Positions 41,017-49,391 are shown, counted from the first letter of the stretch. The stretch is DNA of 64,000 bases from Nonomuraea maritima (GCF_900100395.1 NZ_FNFB01000032.1:1-64000); one strand, 5' to 3'. The notes: generated from the sequence alone by a model not told the origin. Numbers and translations: made by a program.

Positions 41017-42513
41017 GTGAAGCGCCTGCTCATCCCCCTTGCCGCAGCCAGCCTGAGCGCCGCCGCCCTCGCCATTCCCGCCGGTGCCGCCCCCAGCTGG
41101 GCCACCGACGACCTCACCCCCAAGCCCGCCGACGCCTACGGCGTGGCCGACTTCTGGAACAAGTCCAACGGCGCCGCCCTGCGCAAGGCCACCCAGTACA
41201 CCCTGGACACCAAGGTCGTGCCGAAGCTGGTCCACGCCAAGACCACCGACACGACCGACGGCAAGCCGGGCATGACCGGCCCGTCCACGACGGCGAAGCC
41301 GACCGCGTCCAAGAACGTGAACCTGCCCAAGACCATCGGCAAGGTGTTCTTCCAGGACAAGGACGGCGAGTACCACTGGTGCTCGGCCACCTCCATCCAG
41401 TCCCAGTACCGCAACCTGGTCGCCACCGCCGGCCACTGCGTCTTCGAGGCCGGCAGCAAGGAGGACGTCTACGACAAGTGGGTGTTCGTCCCCGGCTACT
41501 ACCAGGGCAAGGCCCCGTACGGCATCTACGTCGGCGCGTACGCCTTCACCGCCTACGACCTCGACCTCTACGACGACTACGACGGCGACTTCGCCTTTGT
41601 CGCCGTCCACAACGGTGTGAGCCTGGCCGCCGAGAAGCAGGTGTCGGCCAAGGAGTACAAGGAGTGGGCCGGCGACAAGTGGATCAAGCCGCGCGAGATC
41701 GACGAGAAGGAGTTCCGCTCGTGCCTGCTGAACCTCGGCGAGTGCTGGTCCGAGGGCAAGGACACGAAGGCTGACCTCGTCGGCCCCGACCACCCCGAGG
41801 CCGTCCTCGAGAAGATCGAGGTCAACGCGACCAAGTACAAGTACGCGAAGGTCGGCAAGGGCCAGGGCTTCAAGTTCGGCGAGCCCGAGGTCGAGCAGGT
41901 CACCGAGGCCGAGTGGCGCGCGTACAAGGGCCTGGGCACGAGGAGCACCGGCCCTGACAAGGCCGGCAACTACACGATCACCCACTACTACACCCAGCAG
42001 TGGGTCAAGCCCGGCACCGCGCGCAAGTACTTCGCGCCGATCTACGTCATCGGCATCGCCAAGGACATGGGTCGCCTCGGCGACGTTGTCGGTGGTCAGG
42101 GTGTCGCCTGGAACCAGCCGCTCGGCCAGTCGGTGACCGTCTTCGGCTACCCCGGCGCCGCCCACCCCGACGGCGACAAGCCGTACACGGGCGTCACGCC
42201 GAAGTGGTGCGCGGGCAAGACCAGCACGAAGAGCTGGCAGGTCAACACGTTCCGGGTCGAGACCCACCAGGTGCTGAAGTGCTCCATGACCGGCGGCGCC
42301 GACGGCGGCCCCTGGCTCATGAAGTACGACAACAACAAGCGCACCGGCTACGTCAACGGCGTGACGAGCATGTTCCACGACTACGACGGCAACGAGCGCA
42401 TCGACTACGTCAGCTCGGCCATCTTCGACGGCGAGACCGCCGACGTCTACAAGAAGGCCAACCTGGCGCAGACGAAGTCGATCGTCGGCCCCAACGGCGA
42501 GCTGCTCAAGTAG
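41017..42513 (+). CDS. Secreted trypsin-fold protein with Ser-to-Asp substitution and repeat insertion, array gene 6
   Basis: 498 aa from GTG at 41017 (GTGGAG 6 bases upstream). Signal peptide of about 25 residues (P-A-G-A-A). His140 (A-T-A-G-H-C) and Asp191 (D-G-D-F-A-F-V) are kept; the nucleophile motif is G-A-D-G-G-P-W with Asp429 (GAC at 42301-42303). The insertion (about 203-346) carries repeats KQVSAKEY (207), REIDEKEF (226), EKIEVNATKY (265), EQVTEAEW (293) and an additional Cys pair (Cys236, Cys243) that may close a small loop. It ends in G-P-N-G-E-L-L-K, like gene 3 (G-P-H-G-E-L-Y-R). Last gene of the array. Confidence 0.85.
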   Translation: MKRLLIPLAAASLSAAALAIPAGAAPSWATDDLTPKPADAYGVADFWNKSNGAALRKATQYTLDTKVVPKLVHAKTTDTTDGKPGMTGPSTTAKPTASKNVNLPKTIGKVFFQDKDGEYHWCSATSIQSQYRNLVATAGHCVFEAGSKEDVYDKWVFVPGYYQGKAPYGIYVGAYAFTAYDLDLYDDYDGDFAFVAVHNGVSLAAEKQVSAKEYKEWAGDKWIKPREIDEKEFRSCLLNLGECWSEGKDTKADLVGPDHPEAVLEKIEVNATKYKYAKVGKGQGFKFGEPEVEQVTEAEWRAYKGLGTRSTGPDKAGNYTITHYYTQQWVKPGTARKYFAPIYVIGIAKDMGRLGDVVGGQGVAWNQPLGQSVTVFGYPGAAHPDGDKPYTGVTPKWCAGKTSTKSWQVNTFRVETHQVLKCSMTGGADGGPWLMKYDNNKRTGYVNGVTSMFHDYDGNERIDYVSSAIFDGETADVYKKANLAQTKSIVGPNGELLK

Positions 42514-42533
42514 CCTGCCGAGCACGTACGAGC

Positions 42534-42561
42534 ACGGCCCGGGCCACAAGGCCCGGGCCGT
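42534..42561. terminator. Bidirectional terminator at the end of the array
   Basis: A 12-bp perfect stem (42534-42545 with 42550-42561, ACAA loop) between array gene 6 and the convergent regulator. Confidence 0.85.
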
Positions 42562-42569
42562 TTCGCGTC

Positions 42570-43916
42570 TCAGACGGCCGTGAGTTCCCGCAGCCGCCGC
42601 ACCGGCCGCTCGTTGCGGTAGGGGTGCAGCCGCCGCCGTAGGTCGGCGGCGTACGAGCGCGACCGTACCGACTGCAGACCGCCCGCGAGCGCCAGCGCGT
42701 CGTTCACGGCCGTGCAGGCCTCCTCCAGCTCCCCGCACTGCAGGAGGCCGGCCGCGAGCAGCGACAGGTTGAACATCCGCCCCCGGACGTAGCGGCCGTC
42801 CATGTCGAGCGAGCGGCGCGCCTGCTCGACGGTGCGCCTGCCGTCGCCGAGGTCGCGGAAGCAGTGGGCGAACTTCGCCGACAGGTACGCCTCGTCGAAG
42901 TAGCTGAGCCACGGGGGCTCCTTGTCGGGCTTGCGCGCGGCGAAGGCGCGCTCGGCCGCATTCAGCGAGGCCGAGCAGGCGCGCGCGTCACCGAGCCCGG
43001 CGTGCGCGTGCGCCTCCAGGACGTGCGCGGACGACTGCAGCGTCTTGATCCCCGCCGTCCGGGCCGCCAGCTGGGATGCCCTGGCGAGGTCGAGCGCGTG
43101 AGCCGGCTGGCCCATGTAGATCGCCTGGTGGGCCATGCCCGCCAGGATCTCACCGCCCAGGGTGTGGTCGCCCGCTCCCCTGGCCAGGCTGAGCGCCTGG
43201 ATGAGGTAGCGCTGGGCGAGGCCGTGCTGCTCCATGTCGTAGGCCATCCAGCCCGCGAGCCGGGTCAGCTCGGCCGCCGCCGCGGCCAGCTCCTTGCCGG
43301 TGGCCGTGCTGTACGAGCCGTCCTTCAGCAACGGGGAGACCGCGGTGTCGAGGTACTTGACCACCGAGTTGCGCACCCGGCCGCTGCCGAAGCGGTTGTC
43401 GAGCTCGCCGAAGGAACGAGTGACCTCTTTGATCGCGGTGATGTCGGAGTGGCCCACCCGTCGCGAGCCGTCGCCGCCCACGTCGGGCCCTGGCGGCGAC
43501 GTCAGCCAGCGCATCGCGCCGACGGAGCCCGCTCCTATCGCGAACGTCGAGTCGACCAGGAATTTTCGTCTCTCCACATCGGCCCGCCACAACGCCGTCA
43601 CGGTCGTGATCCCCTCCTGCCACGTGTGCGTGAACTCCTGGCCGAGATCGAGGGGGGTGCAGGGGGCGGGCATCCCCAGGTGTTCGGGGGTGACCGATCT
43701 GCCCAGCCGTAACGCGAAGACCTCGGCGAGCAAGGACGGGACGGGATCGCGTGGCCGCTGGCCCCCGATCCACCGAAGTACGGAGCTGTGGTCGTACTTG
43801 AGGCCCGGGGTGCCGCGTGCGGCTCCGAGGTGGTTGAGACACCTGGCCAGTCCTTTGTGAGAAAAGCCCGCCTCCGCGATGAGCTGCTGCAGCAGGTGGT
43901 TCGGCTCGCGTTCCAT
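42570..43916 (-). CDS. NsdA-like transcriptional regulator with TPR-type C-terminus
   Basis: 448 aa. The N-terminus resembles the DNA-binding part of Streptomyces NsdA-type regulators: NHLLQQLIAEAGFSHKGLAR, then Y-D-H-S-S-V-L-R-W-I-G-G-Q-R-P-R and LLAEVFALRLGRSVTPEHLG. A hydrophobic/Gly patch (AIGAGSVGAMRWL) follows, then helical TPR-like repeats from about 180 to 430 (AHAHAGLGDARACSASLNAA and similar). GAGGAGAG precedes the ATG at 43916. Such proteins control development or antibiotic production in Streptomyces. Its promoter shares a 10-mer with the leaders of array genes 4 and 5, so control of the array is possible but not shown. Confidence 0.8.
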   Translation of the reverse strand: MEREPNHLLQQLIAEAGFSHKGLARCLNHLGAARGTPGLKYDHSSVLRWIGGQRPRDPVPSLLAEVFALRLGRSVTPEHLGMPAPCTPLDLGQEFTHTWQEGITTVTALWRADVERRKFLVDSTFAIGAGSVGAMRWLTSPPGPDVGGDGSRRVGHSDITAIKEVTRSFGELDNRFGSGRVRNSVVKYLDTAVSPLLKDGSYSTATGKELAAAAAELTRLAGWMAYDMEQHGLAQRYLIQALSLARGAGDHTLGGEILAGMAHQAIYMGQPAHALDLARASQLAARTAGIKTLQSSAHVLEAHAHAGLGDARACSASLNAAERAFAARKPDKEPPWLSYFDEAYLSAKFAHCFRDLGDGRRTVEQARRSLDMDGRYVRGRMFNLSLLAAGLLQCGELEEACTAVNDALALAGGLQSVRSRSYAADLRRRLHPYRNERPVRRLRELTAV

Positions 43917-43974
43917 CGCTCTCCTCGTCACAGGAGTCGGCGCCCATGCCCTTACAGAGAGCTACTTTTATAGC

Positions 43975-43997
43975 ACGTTCAGTAAAGGCTTTACGAA
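43975..43997 (-). promoter_or_regulatory. Inverted repeat in the NsdA-like gene promoter
   Basis: GTAAAG-G-CTTTAC is a perfect inverted repeat at 43982-43994, extended by TTC/GAA flanks. On the minus strand it reads CCTTTACTGAACG; CCTTTACTGA also occurs in the shared element of array genes 4 and 5. TATAAAAG further downstream on the minus strand (around 43972-43965) may be the -10. Confidence 0.45.
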
Positions 43998-44074
43998 GCT
44001 TTTCCCAAGACCCCTCTCTCGGAATGGCCGAAGCGCCTACCCAAAATTGGGCAAACAAACCTCAAAAAATGACA

Positions 44075-44109
44075 CGCCGGGGACACCCTCACAAAAGGCA
44101 TCCCCGGCG
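44075..44109 (-). terminator. Terminator after the malic enzyme gene
   Basis: A 9-bp stem (44075-44083 with 44101-44109) with a 17-base loop; on the minus strand it is followed by TGTCATTTTTT. Confidence 0.7.
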
Positions 44110-44118
44110 CGTGAAGCG

Positions 44119-45309
44119 TCAAATGCGCGCGACACCGTCCGCGCGGGCCTGGGCGGCCACGGCCGCGCTCACGGCGGGCGCCACACGGTCGTCGAACGGG
44201 CTCGGGATCACGTACGTCGCCGACAGGTCGTCGCCCACCACGGCGGCGAGCGCGTCGGCCGCGGCCACCTTCATGTTCTCGGTGATGGCGGCCGCCCGGA
44301 CGTCGAGAGCCCCGCGGAACACACCGGGGAAGGCGAGCACGTTGTTGATCTGGTTGGGGAAGTCGGAACGCCCGGTGGCCACGACTTCCGCGTACTTGGC
44401 GGCCACCTCCGGGTGGATCTCCGGCGTGGGGTTCGACAGCGCGAACACGATCGCCCCCGGAGCCATGGCGGCGACGGCGGTCTCCGACAGGGTCGAGCCC
44501 GACAGTCCCACGAACACGTCGGCGCCCTCCAGGGCCTCCTCCGTGGAGCCGGTGTGCCTGGCCCTGTTGGTGTCGCGGGCCAGGGCCTGCTTGACCCCGT
44601 TGAGGCCCTCACGGCCCTCGTAGATCATGCCCTTGGAGTCGGAGACGGCGATGTCGCCGATGCCGGCCTCCAGCAGGATGCGGGTCACGGCGACGCCAGA
44701 GGCGCCCGCTCCTGCCACCACGGCCCGCAGGTCGCCGAGCGGGCGGCCGGTCAGGCGGGCCGCGTTCCGCAGCGCCGCGAGCACCACGATGGCGGTGCCG
44801 TGCTGGTCGTCGTGGAAGACGGGGATGTCGAGCCGCTCGCGCAGCCGGGCCTCGACCTCGAAGCAGCGGGGCGCGCTGATGTCCTCGAGGTTGACGCCGC
44901 CGAACGAGGGCGCGAGCCGGGCCACGGTCTCGACGAGCGCGTCGACGTCGGTGCAGTCGAGGCAGAGCGGGACGGCGTCGACGCCCGCGAACTCCTTGAA
45001 CAGCAGCGCCTTGCCCTCCATGACGGGCATGGCGGCCGACGGGCCGATGTCGCCGAGGCCGAGCACGGCGGTACCGTCGGTGACCACGGCGACGACGTTG
45101 GAGACCCAGGTGTAGTCGTGGGCGAGCGCCGGGTTCTCGGCGATGGCGCTGCAGACGCGCGCGACGCCCGGCGTGTAGGCCAGGGCGAGGTCGTCGGCGT
45201 CGCGGACCGGAACGGTGGAGCGAACCTCGATCTTGCCGCCGCGGTGCAGCGGGAAGGCCGGGTCGAGGTCGAGATTTCGGGCGGAGGAAGAATCGGGCAT
45301 GGATGCCAC
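44119..45309 (-). CDS. NAD(P)-dependent malic enzyme
   Basis: 396 aa, the short bacterial type. It decarboxylates malate to pyruvate with NAD(P). The malic N-terminal domain has LALAYTPGVARVCSAI and LGDIGPSAAMPVMEGKALLF; metal and substrate residues lie in IPVFHDDQHGTAIVVLAAL. The NAD-binding part has AVVAGAGASGVAVTRILLEA. The ACT domain of some actinobacterial homologs is absent. GTG at 45309 is favoured by AGGGG 5 bases upstream; GTG at 45324 and ATG at 45300 are alternatives. Confidence 0.9.
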   Translation of the reverse strand: MASMPDSSSARNLDLDPAFPLHRGGKIEVRSTVPVRDADDLALAYTPGVARVCSAIAENPALAHDYTWVSNVVAVVTDGTAVLGLGDIGPSAAMPVMEGKALLFKEFAGVDAVPLCLDCTDVDALVETVARLAPSFGGVNLEDISAPRCFEVEARLRERLDIPVFHDDQHGTAIVVLAALRNAARLTGRPLGDLRAVVAGAGASGVAVTRILLEAGIGDIAVSDSKGMIYEGREGLNGVKQALARDTNRARHTGSTEEALEGADVFVGLSGSTLSETAVAAMAPGAIVFALSNPTPEIHPEVAAKYAEVVATGRSDFPNQINNVLAFPGVFRGALDVRAAAITENMKVAAADALAAVVGDDLSATYVIPSPFDDRVAPAVSAAVAAQARADGVARI

Positions 45310-45577
45310 AGCGACCCCTGTCACTATCGGAGCGGAAGAACCTTGTGCCGACGCGCGCGAGCGGTCTGGCCTCGGTAGCTGCCAGATTCCCCTCGGTGAA
45401 CGTCTGAGGGGGTTCGGGGGTCACCCGTGTGCTGATTCTGCCATATGGACAGGCGGGGCCGTACTGAAGCCGTTCCGTTGACGCATCGTTAAACGCCCGA
45501 TGACGGACCGCAGCAAAACGCCCCTTAAACTGCACAAAGCGTAAGTTTTCTGGCTTTTCACTTCGAGGAGGCCGTAC

Positions 45578-46429
45578 ATGGCCCTCAGCCCCAAGGGCCG
45601 CCGTGGTTTCACCGCCGGCGCGCTCGCTCTCACCGCCGCGCTCGCGCTGGCCGCCTGCGGCAGTGACGGCGGCTCCAGCACCACCAGCGCGAGCGCCCCC
45701 GCGGAAGCAGGCGGAGTCAAGCTGGTACACCCAGGCAAGCTCACGGTCTGCACGAATATTCCTTACGAGCCGTTCCAGTTCAAGGACGACAGCGGCAAGA
45801 TCGTCGGGTTCGACGTGGACATCGTCGACCTCGCCGCGAAGAAGCTCGGCGTGACCCAGGACATCGTCGACATCGACTTCGCCGTCATCAAGAGCGGCGC
45901 GGCGATGGCGACGGGCAAGTGCGACGTGGCCGCCGCCGGCATGACGATCACGCCCGAACGCCAGCAGAACATCGACTTCTCCGTCCCCTACTTCGACGCC
46001 ACCCAGGCGCTGCTCGCCAAGAAGGGCACCGGAGCGAAGTCCCTCGACGACGTCAAGGCCAAGGGTCTCAAGCTGGGCGCTCAGGCCAGCACGACCGGCC
46101 TCGACTACGTCAAGAAGGCCGGGTTCGACCCGACCGAGTACGCCGACTCCGCCAAGGAGCTGCTGGCCCTGCAGGCCGGCCAGGCCGACGTGATCGTGCA
46201 GGACCTCCCGGTCGTCCTCACCTGGCTGAAGAAGCCGGAGATCGCCGAGAAGTACGAGATGATCGCCAGCCTCGACACCGGCGAGCAGTACGGCATCGGT
46301 CTGAAGAAGAACGCCGACCCGGTCCTGCTCAAGACCATCAACGACGAGATCACCAAGGCCAAGTCCGACGGCGCCTACGAGCAGATCTTCGTGAAGTGGT
46401 TCGGCAAGAAGCCCGGCGAGCTGGGCTGA
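45578..46429 (+). CDS. Amino-acid ABC transporter substrate-binding lipoprotein
   Basis: 283 aa. Lipoprotein signal with lipobox A-L-A-A-C (Cys27), then a Ser/Thr linker. Type 2 periplasmic-binding fold of the SBP_bac_3 group: LTVCTNIPYEPFQFKDDSGK, I-V-G-F-D-V-D-I-V-D-L, G-K-C-D-V-A-A-A-G-M-T-I-T-P-E-R and I-D-F-S-V-P-Y-F. This family binds polar amino acids such as glutamine or glutamate. GAGGAGG precedes the ATG. First of a three-gene operon with permease and ATPase. Confidence 0.9.
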   Translation: MALSPKGRRGFTAGALALTAALALAACGSDGGSSTTSASAPAEAGGVKLVHPGKLTVCTNIPYEPFQFKDDSGKIVGFDVDIVDLAAKKLGVTQDIVDIDFAVIKSGAAMATGKCDVAAAGMTITPERQQNIDFSVPYFDATQALLAKKGTGAKSLDDVKAKGLKLGAQASTTGLDYVKKAGFDPTEYADSAKELLALQAGQADVIVQDLPVVLTWLKKPEIAEKYEMIASLDTGEQYGIGLKKNADPVLLKTINDEITKAKSDGAYEQIFVKWFGKKPGELG

Positions 46430-46432
46430 TCC

Positions 46433-47260
46433 ATGGCCGACCAGCCGATGACGGCTGAGCCTGCCCGCGCCAGGCTCAGCCCCCGCAAGAAGCAACGGAT
46501 CAGCCGCGGCGTCCAGTACGTCGTCCTGCTCGCGGTGCTCGTCGCCGTCGTCCTGTACGCCGACTGGGGCAGCCTGGCGCAGAACTTCGCCAAGCCGGAC
46601 GTGGCGGGGCACGCCCTGCCCGACCTGTTCACCGTCGCGCTGCGGAACACGATCATCTACGCCGTCGGCGGATTCGTCTGCTCCTTCCTGCTGGGCCTGC
46701 TGCTGGCGCTCATGAAGCTCTCGCAGGTCCGGCCGTACCGGTGGATCTCGACCATCTACATCGAGATCTTCCGCGGCCTGCCCGCCCTGCTGATCTTCCT
46801 GCTGATCACGTTCCTGCCGCTGGCGCTGCCCGGCTTCGAGGTGCCGGGCGGCACGTACGGACAGGGCATACTCGGGCTCGGTCTGGTGGGCGCCGCCTAC
46901 CAGGCCGAGGTCTTCCGGGCCGGTCTGCAGGCCGTGCCGAAGGGACAGGTCGAGGCCGCCAGGTCGCTCGGCATGTCGGCCACCAGGGCACAGATCACCG
47001 TGGTGATCCCCCAGGCGATCCGCATGGTCATCCCGCCGACCACCAACCAGTTCGTCGCCCTGCTCAAGGACTCGTCGCTGGTGCTGTTCCTCGGCGTCTC
47101 CGGCGAGTACGTCGAGCTGGCCAAGTTCGGCAACGACCTGGCCTCCCAGTACGCCAACGCCACACCGATCATGGTCGCGGGCCTGACGTACCTGATCGTC
47201 ACCATCCCGCTGGGATACCTCGCGTCCCGGCTGGAGGGACGTAAGGGGAGGACACGATGA
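46433..47260 (+). CDS. Amino-acid ABC transporter permease
   Basis: 275 aa with a cytoplasmic N-terminus and about 6 membrane segments. HisM/GlnP-type signature: L-R-N-T-I-I-Y-A-V-G-G, YIEIFRGLPALLIFLLI, and the EAA loop QVEAARSLGMSATRAQITVV. The ATG is 4 bases after the binding-protein stop and the gene overlaps the ATPase start. Only one permease is present, so it probably works as a homodimer. Confidence 0.9.
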   Translation: MADQPMTAEPARARLSPRKKQRISRGVQYVVLLAVLVAVVLYADWGSLAQNFAKPDVAGHALPDLFTVALRNTIIYAVGGFVCSFLLGLLLALMKLSQVRPYRWISTIYIEIFRGLPALLIFLLITFLPLALPGFEVPGGTYGQGILGLGLVGAAYQAEVFRAGLQAVPKGQVEAARSLGMSATRAQITVVIPQAIRMVIPPTTNQFVALLKDSSLVLFLGVSGEYVELAKFGNDLASQYANATPIMVAGLTYLIVTIPLGYLASRLEGRKGRTR

Positions 47261-48000
47261 CGCACGCCATCGAACTGCAGGACCTGCACAAGTACTTCGG
47301 CAGGAACGAGGTGCTCAAGGGCATCGACATGACCGTGGACACCGGCCAGGTGGTCTGCGTCATCGGCCCGTCGGGCTCGGGCAAGTCGACCCTGCTGCGC
47401 TGCGTCAACCTGCTGGAGCAGCCGACCAGGGGCAAGGTGTTCGTCCAGGGCGTCGAGGTGACCGACCCCGACGTCGACATCGACGCCGTACGCCGCCACA
47501 TCGGCATGGTCTTCCAGCAGTTCAACCTCTTCCCGCACATGACCGTGCTGCAGAACGTCATGATCGCCCAGCAGCGGGTGCTCAAGCGCGGCAAGAGCGA
47601 GGCCGAGGCCATCGCCCGCGAGAACCTCGAGAAGGTCGGCGTCGGCGCCAAGTGCGACGCCCTCCCGGGGCAGCTCTCGGGCGGTCAGCAGCAGCGGGTG
47701 GCCATCGCCAGGGCCCTGGCGATGAACCCCAACCTGATGCTGTTCGACGAGCCCACCTCCGCGCTCGACCCCGAGCTCGTCGGCGACGTGCTCGCCGTCA
47801 TGCGCCAGCTCGCCGAGGAGGGGATGACCATGCTCGTGGTCACCCACGAGATGGGCTTCGCGCGCCAGGTGGCCGACCGCGTGGTGTTCATGGACGGCGG
47901 CGTCGTCGTCGAGGACGGCGACGCGGCACAGGTCATCGGCGATCCCCAGCAGGAACGCACCCGCGCCTTCCTGCACCGCGTCCTGCACCCGGAGGACTGA
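47257..48000 (+). CDS. Amino-acid ABC transporter ATP-binding protein
   Basis: 247 aa, GlnQ-type. Walker A G-P-S-G-S-G-K-S-T, Q-loop V-F-Q-Q-F-N-L-F-P-H-M-T, signature LSGGQQQRVAIARALAM, Walker B L-M-L-F-D-E-P-T-S-A-L-D, and switch His in V-V-T-H-E-M. It powers the importer. Start ATG overlaps the permease stop (ATGA). Confidence 0.95.
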   Translation: MTHAIELQDLHKYFGRNEVLKGIDMTVDTGQVVCVIGPSGSGKSTLLRCVNLLEQPTRGKVFVQGVEVTDPDVDIDAVRRHIGMVFQQFNLFPHMTVLQNVMIAQQRVLKRGKSEAEAIARENLEKVGVGAKCDALPGQLSGGQQQRVAIARALAMNPNLMLFDEPTSALDPELVGDVLAVMRQLAEEGMTMLVVTHEMGFARQVADRVVFMDGGVVVEDGDAAQVIGDPQQERTRAFLHRVLHPED

Positions 48001-48050
48001 CGCGTCCGGGGCGGGGCGCCTACGGACACACGCGCCCCGCCCCGGACGCG
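48001..48050 (+). terminator. Terminator after the amino-acid transporter operon
   Basis: A perfect 19-bp stem (48001-48019 with 48032-48050) with a 12-base loop, starting right after the ATPase stop. Confidence 0.9.
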
Positions 48051-48109
48051 CCACGGGCCGCACAGAAAAGCCACCCGCGGGAAAGGCCGCCCGCGTGTAA
48101 TACTCGGGC

Positions 48110-48535
48110 ATGGATCTCACCTCTTACGCCGAGTGGGCGGTGCGGCTGGTCAACGATCCACGGCCGGCGCCCGGGCTGCGGCGCCTGCGCGACGAGCTGG
48201 CATCGGTGTTCGACGCCGCCGGCGACGACCGGGCCGTGGCGGGCCGCCTGAACGCCCTCCTCGAGCGCTATCCCGTACGCCCCCAGCTGTCCGACCACGA
48301 CGGTCACGGCTGGCACCTGCACCTGGCCGAGGACCCGGCCGCGACCGCCGTGATGGGCCTCGCCGCGGTCGTCGCCGAGCACGGGGCCGACCGGCTCGGC
48401 CGCTGCCGTGAGCCGCGCTGCGGACAGGCGTTCCTCGACACCTCCTCCAACCGCTCGCGCCGCTACTGCTCGGCCCGCTGCGCCAGCCGCGCCAACGTGG
48501 CGGCCTTCCGCGCCCGCCGCAGGAACGCCTCATGA
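48110..48535 (+). CDS. CGNR zinc-finger (ABATE-like) DNA-binding protein
   Basis: 141 aa. The C-terminal CGNR zinc finger is clear: RCREPRCGQAFLDTSSNRSR, then Y-C-S-A-R-C-A-S-R-A-N-V-A-A-F-R-A-R. The four Cys bind zinc. The N-terminal stress-sensing part is shorter than in typical ABATE-CGNR proteins (about 180 aa). TAATAC (48098-48103) lies 6 bases before the ATG with no ribosome site, so a leaderless start is likely. Probably a transcriptional regulator; its target is unknown. Confidence 0.8.
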   Translation: MDLTSYAEWAVRLVNDPRPAPGLRRLRDELASVFDAAGDDRAVAGRLNALLERYPVRPQLSDHDGHGWHLHLAEDPAATAVMGLAAVVAEHGADRLGRCREPRCGQAFLDTSSNRSRRYCSARCASRANVAAFRARRRNAS

Positions 48536-48545
48536 GACCGCCCGC

Positions 48546-48854
48546 TCACCGCTCCGACGGGGCCCGCCTGCGCCGCGGCGGCCAGTAACGCAGCACCACC
48601 CGGCCCACGATGTCGTTCACCGGGCCGAAGTCCCAGCTGTCGCGGCGTCCCGGGGCCCGCTGGTTGTCGCTCTCGAGCCACCACCCGTCGTCGCCGCGCC
48701 ACTGCGCCCGTTTCACGATGAGCCGGTCAGGGTCTCCTGGCAGCCTGGCCACCACGAGGTCCCCCGGACGCACCATCGCCCCCTGGCGCACCAGCAGCCA
48801 GTCGCCCGGCTGGAGCGCGGGGCGCATGGAATCGCCTTCGACGCGTACTCTCAT
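48546..48854 (-). CDS. sodX: Nickel-type superoxide dismutase maturation protease (S26 family)
   Basis: 102 aa. Signal-peptidase-I-like fold: VEGDSMRPALQPGDWLLV contains the catalytic Ser (G-D-S-M) and R-P-G-D-L-V-V, VKRAQWRGDDGWWLESDN contains the Lys region, then F-G-P-V-N-D-I-V-G-R-V. It removes the propeptide of SodN so that nickel can bind the new N-terminal His. The ATG at 48854 is chosen because similarity begins at M-R-V-R-V-E-G-D-S and a GGAGGAGG tract lies upstream. Divergent from sodN with 88 bases between. Confidence 0.85.
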   Translation of the reverse strand: MRVRVEGDSMRPALQPGDWLLVRQGAMVRPGDLVVARLPGDPDRLIVKRAQWRGDDGWWLESDNQRAPGRRDSWDFGPVNDIVGRVVLRYWPPRRRRAPSER

Positions 48855-48942
48855 GGGCCGCAGCCCCCTCCTCCACCGCCGTAGGGACGCGAGTAAGGTC
48901 AGTTGTGGACCAAGCTGATTCAGCATCCAGGAAGGACCTCTG

Positions 48943-49344
48943 ATGCTCGCACGACTGCTACGACCCAAGCATGTCGCAACCGCTCACTGCGACCTGCCCT
49001 GCGGGGTGTACGACCCCGCCCAGGCCCGCATCGAGGCCGAGTCGGTCAAGGCGATCATGGAGAAGTACGGAGCGAACGAGGACCCGGTCTTCCGGGCCCG
49101 CGCGCTGACCATCAAGGAGGAGCGCGCCGAGCTCGTCAAGCACCACCTGTGGGTGCTGTGGACCGACTACTTCAAGCCGCCGCACCTCGAGCAGTACCCC
49201 CAGCTTCACCAGCTTTTCTGGGACGCCACCAAGCTCGCCGGCGCCGCCGGCGCCAAGGGCACGGTCGACGTCGCGAAGGCGGAGGACCTGCTCGGCAAGA
49301 TCGACGAGATCTCCAAGATTTTCTGGGAGACCAAGGCGGCCTAA
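48943..49344 (+). CDS. sodN: Superoxide dismutase, nickel type
   Basis: 133 aa. A 14-residue propeptide (M-L-A-R-L-L-R-P-K-H-V-A-T-A) precedes the Ni-hook H-C-D-L-P-C-G-V-Y-D (His15, Cys16, Cys20 of the precursor), the nickel site of NiSOD. The rest is the helical bundle. It removes superoxide in the cytoplasm and acts as a hexamer in Streptomyces. TAAGGT (48894-48899) is a likely -10 and GGAAGGA the ribosome site. The partner protease sodX is divergent. Nickel-dependent control by a Nur-type regulator is expected; no Nur box was identified. Confidence 0.95.
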   Translation: MLARLLRPKHVATAHCDLPCGVYDPAQARIEAESVKAIMEKYGANEDPVFRARALTIKEERAELVKHHLWVLWTDYFKPPHLEQYPQLHQLFWDATKLAGAAGAKGTVDVAKAEDLLGKIDEISKIFWETKAA

Positions 49345-49353
49345 AACCGTCGG

Positions 49354-49391
49354 AAAGGCTCTGTGCGACCACGCGGTCGCGCAGAGCCTTT
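49354..49391 (+). terminator. Terminator after sodN
   Basis: A 17-bp stem (49354-49370 with 49375-49391, ACGC loop, one mismatch), followed by TCTG. Confidence 0.85.

Noticed and set aside
32996..42513. Peptidase array as a genomic island with its own mobility genes
   Set aside because: No integrase, attachment repeat or transposase lies beside it, and composition of the coding parts matches the flanks apart from AT-richer promoters.
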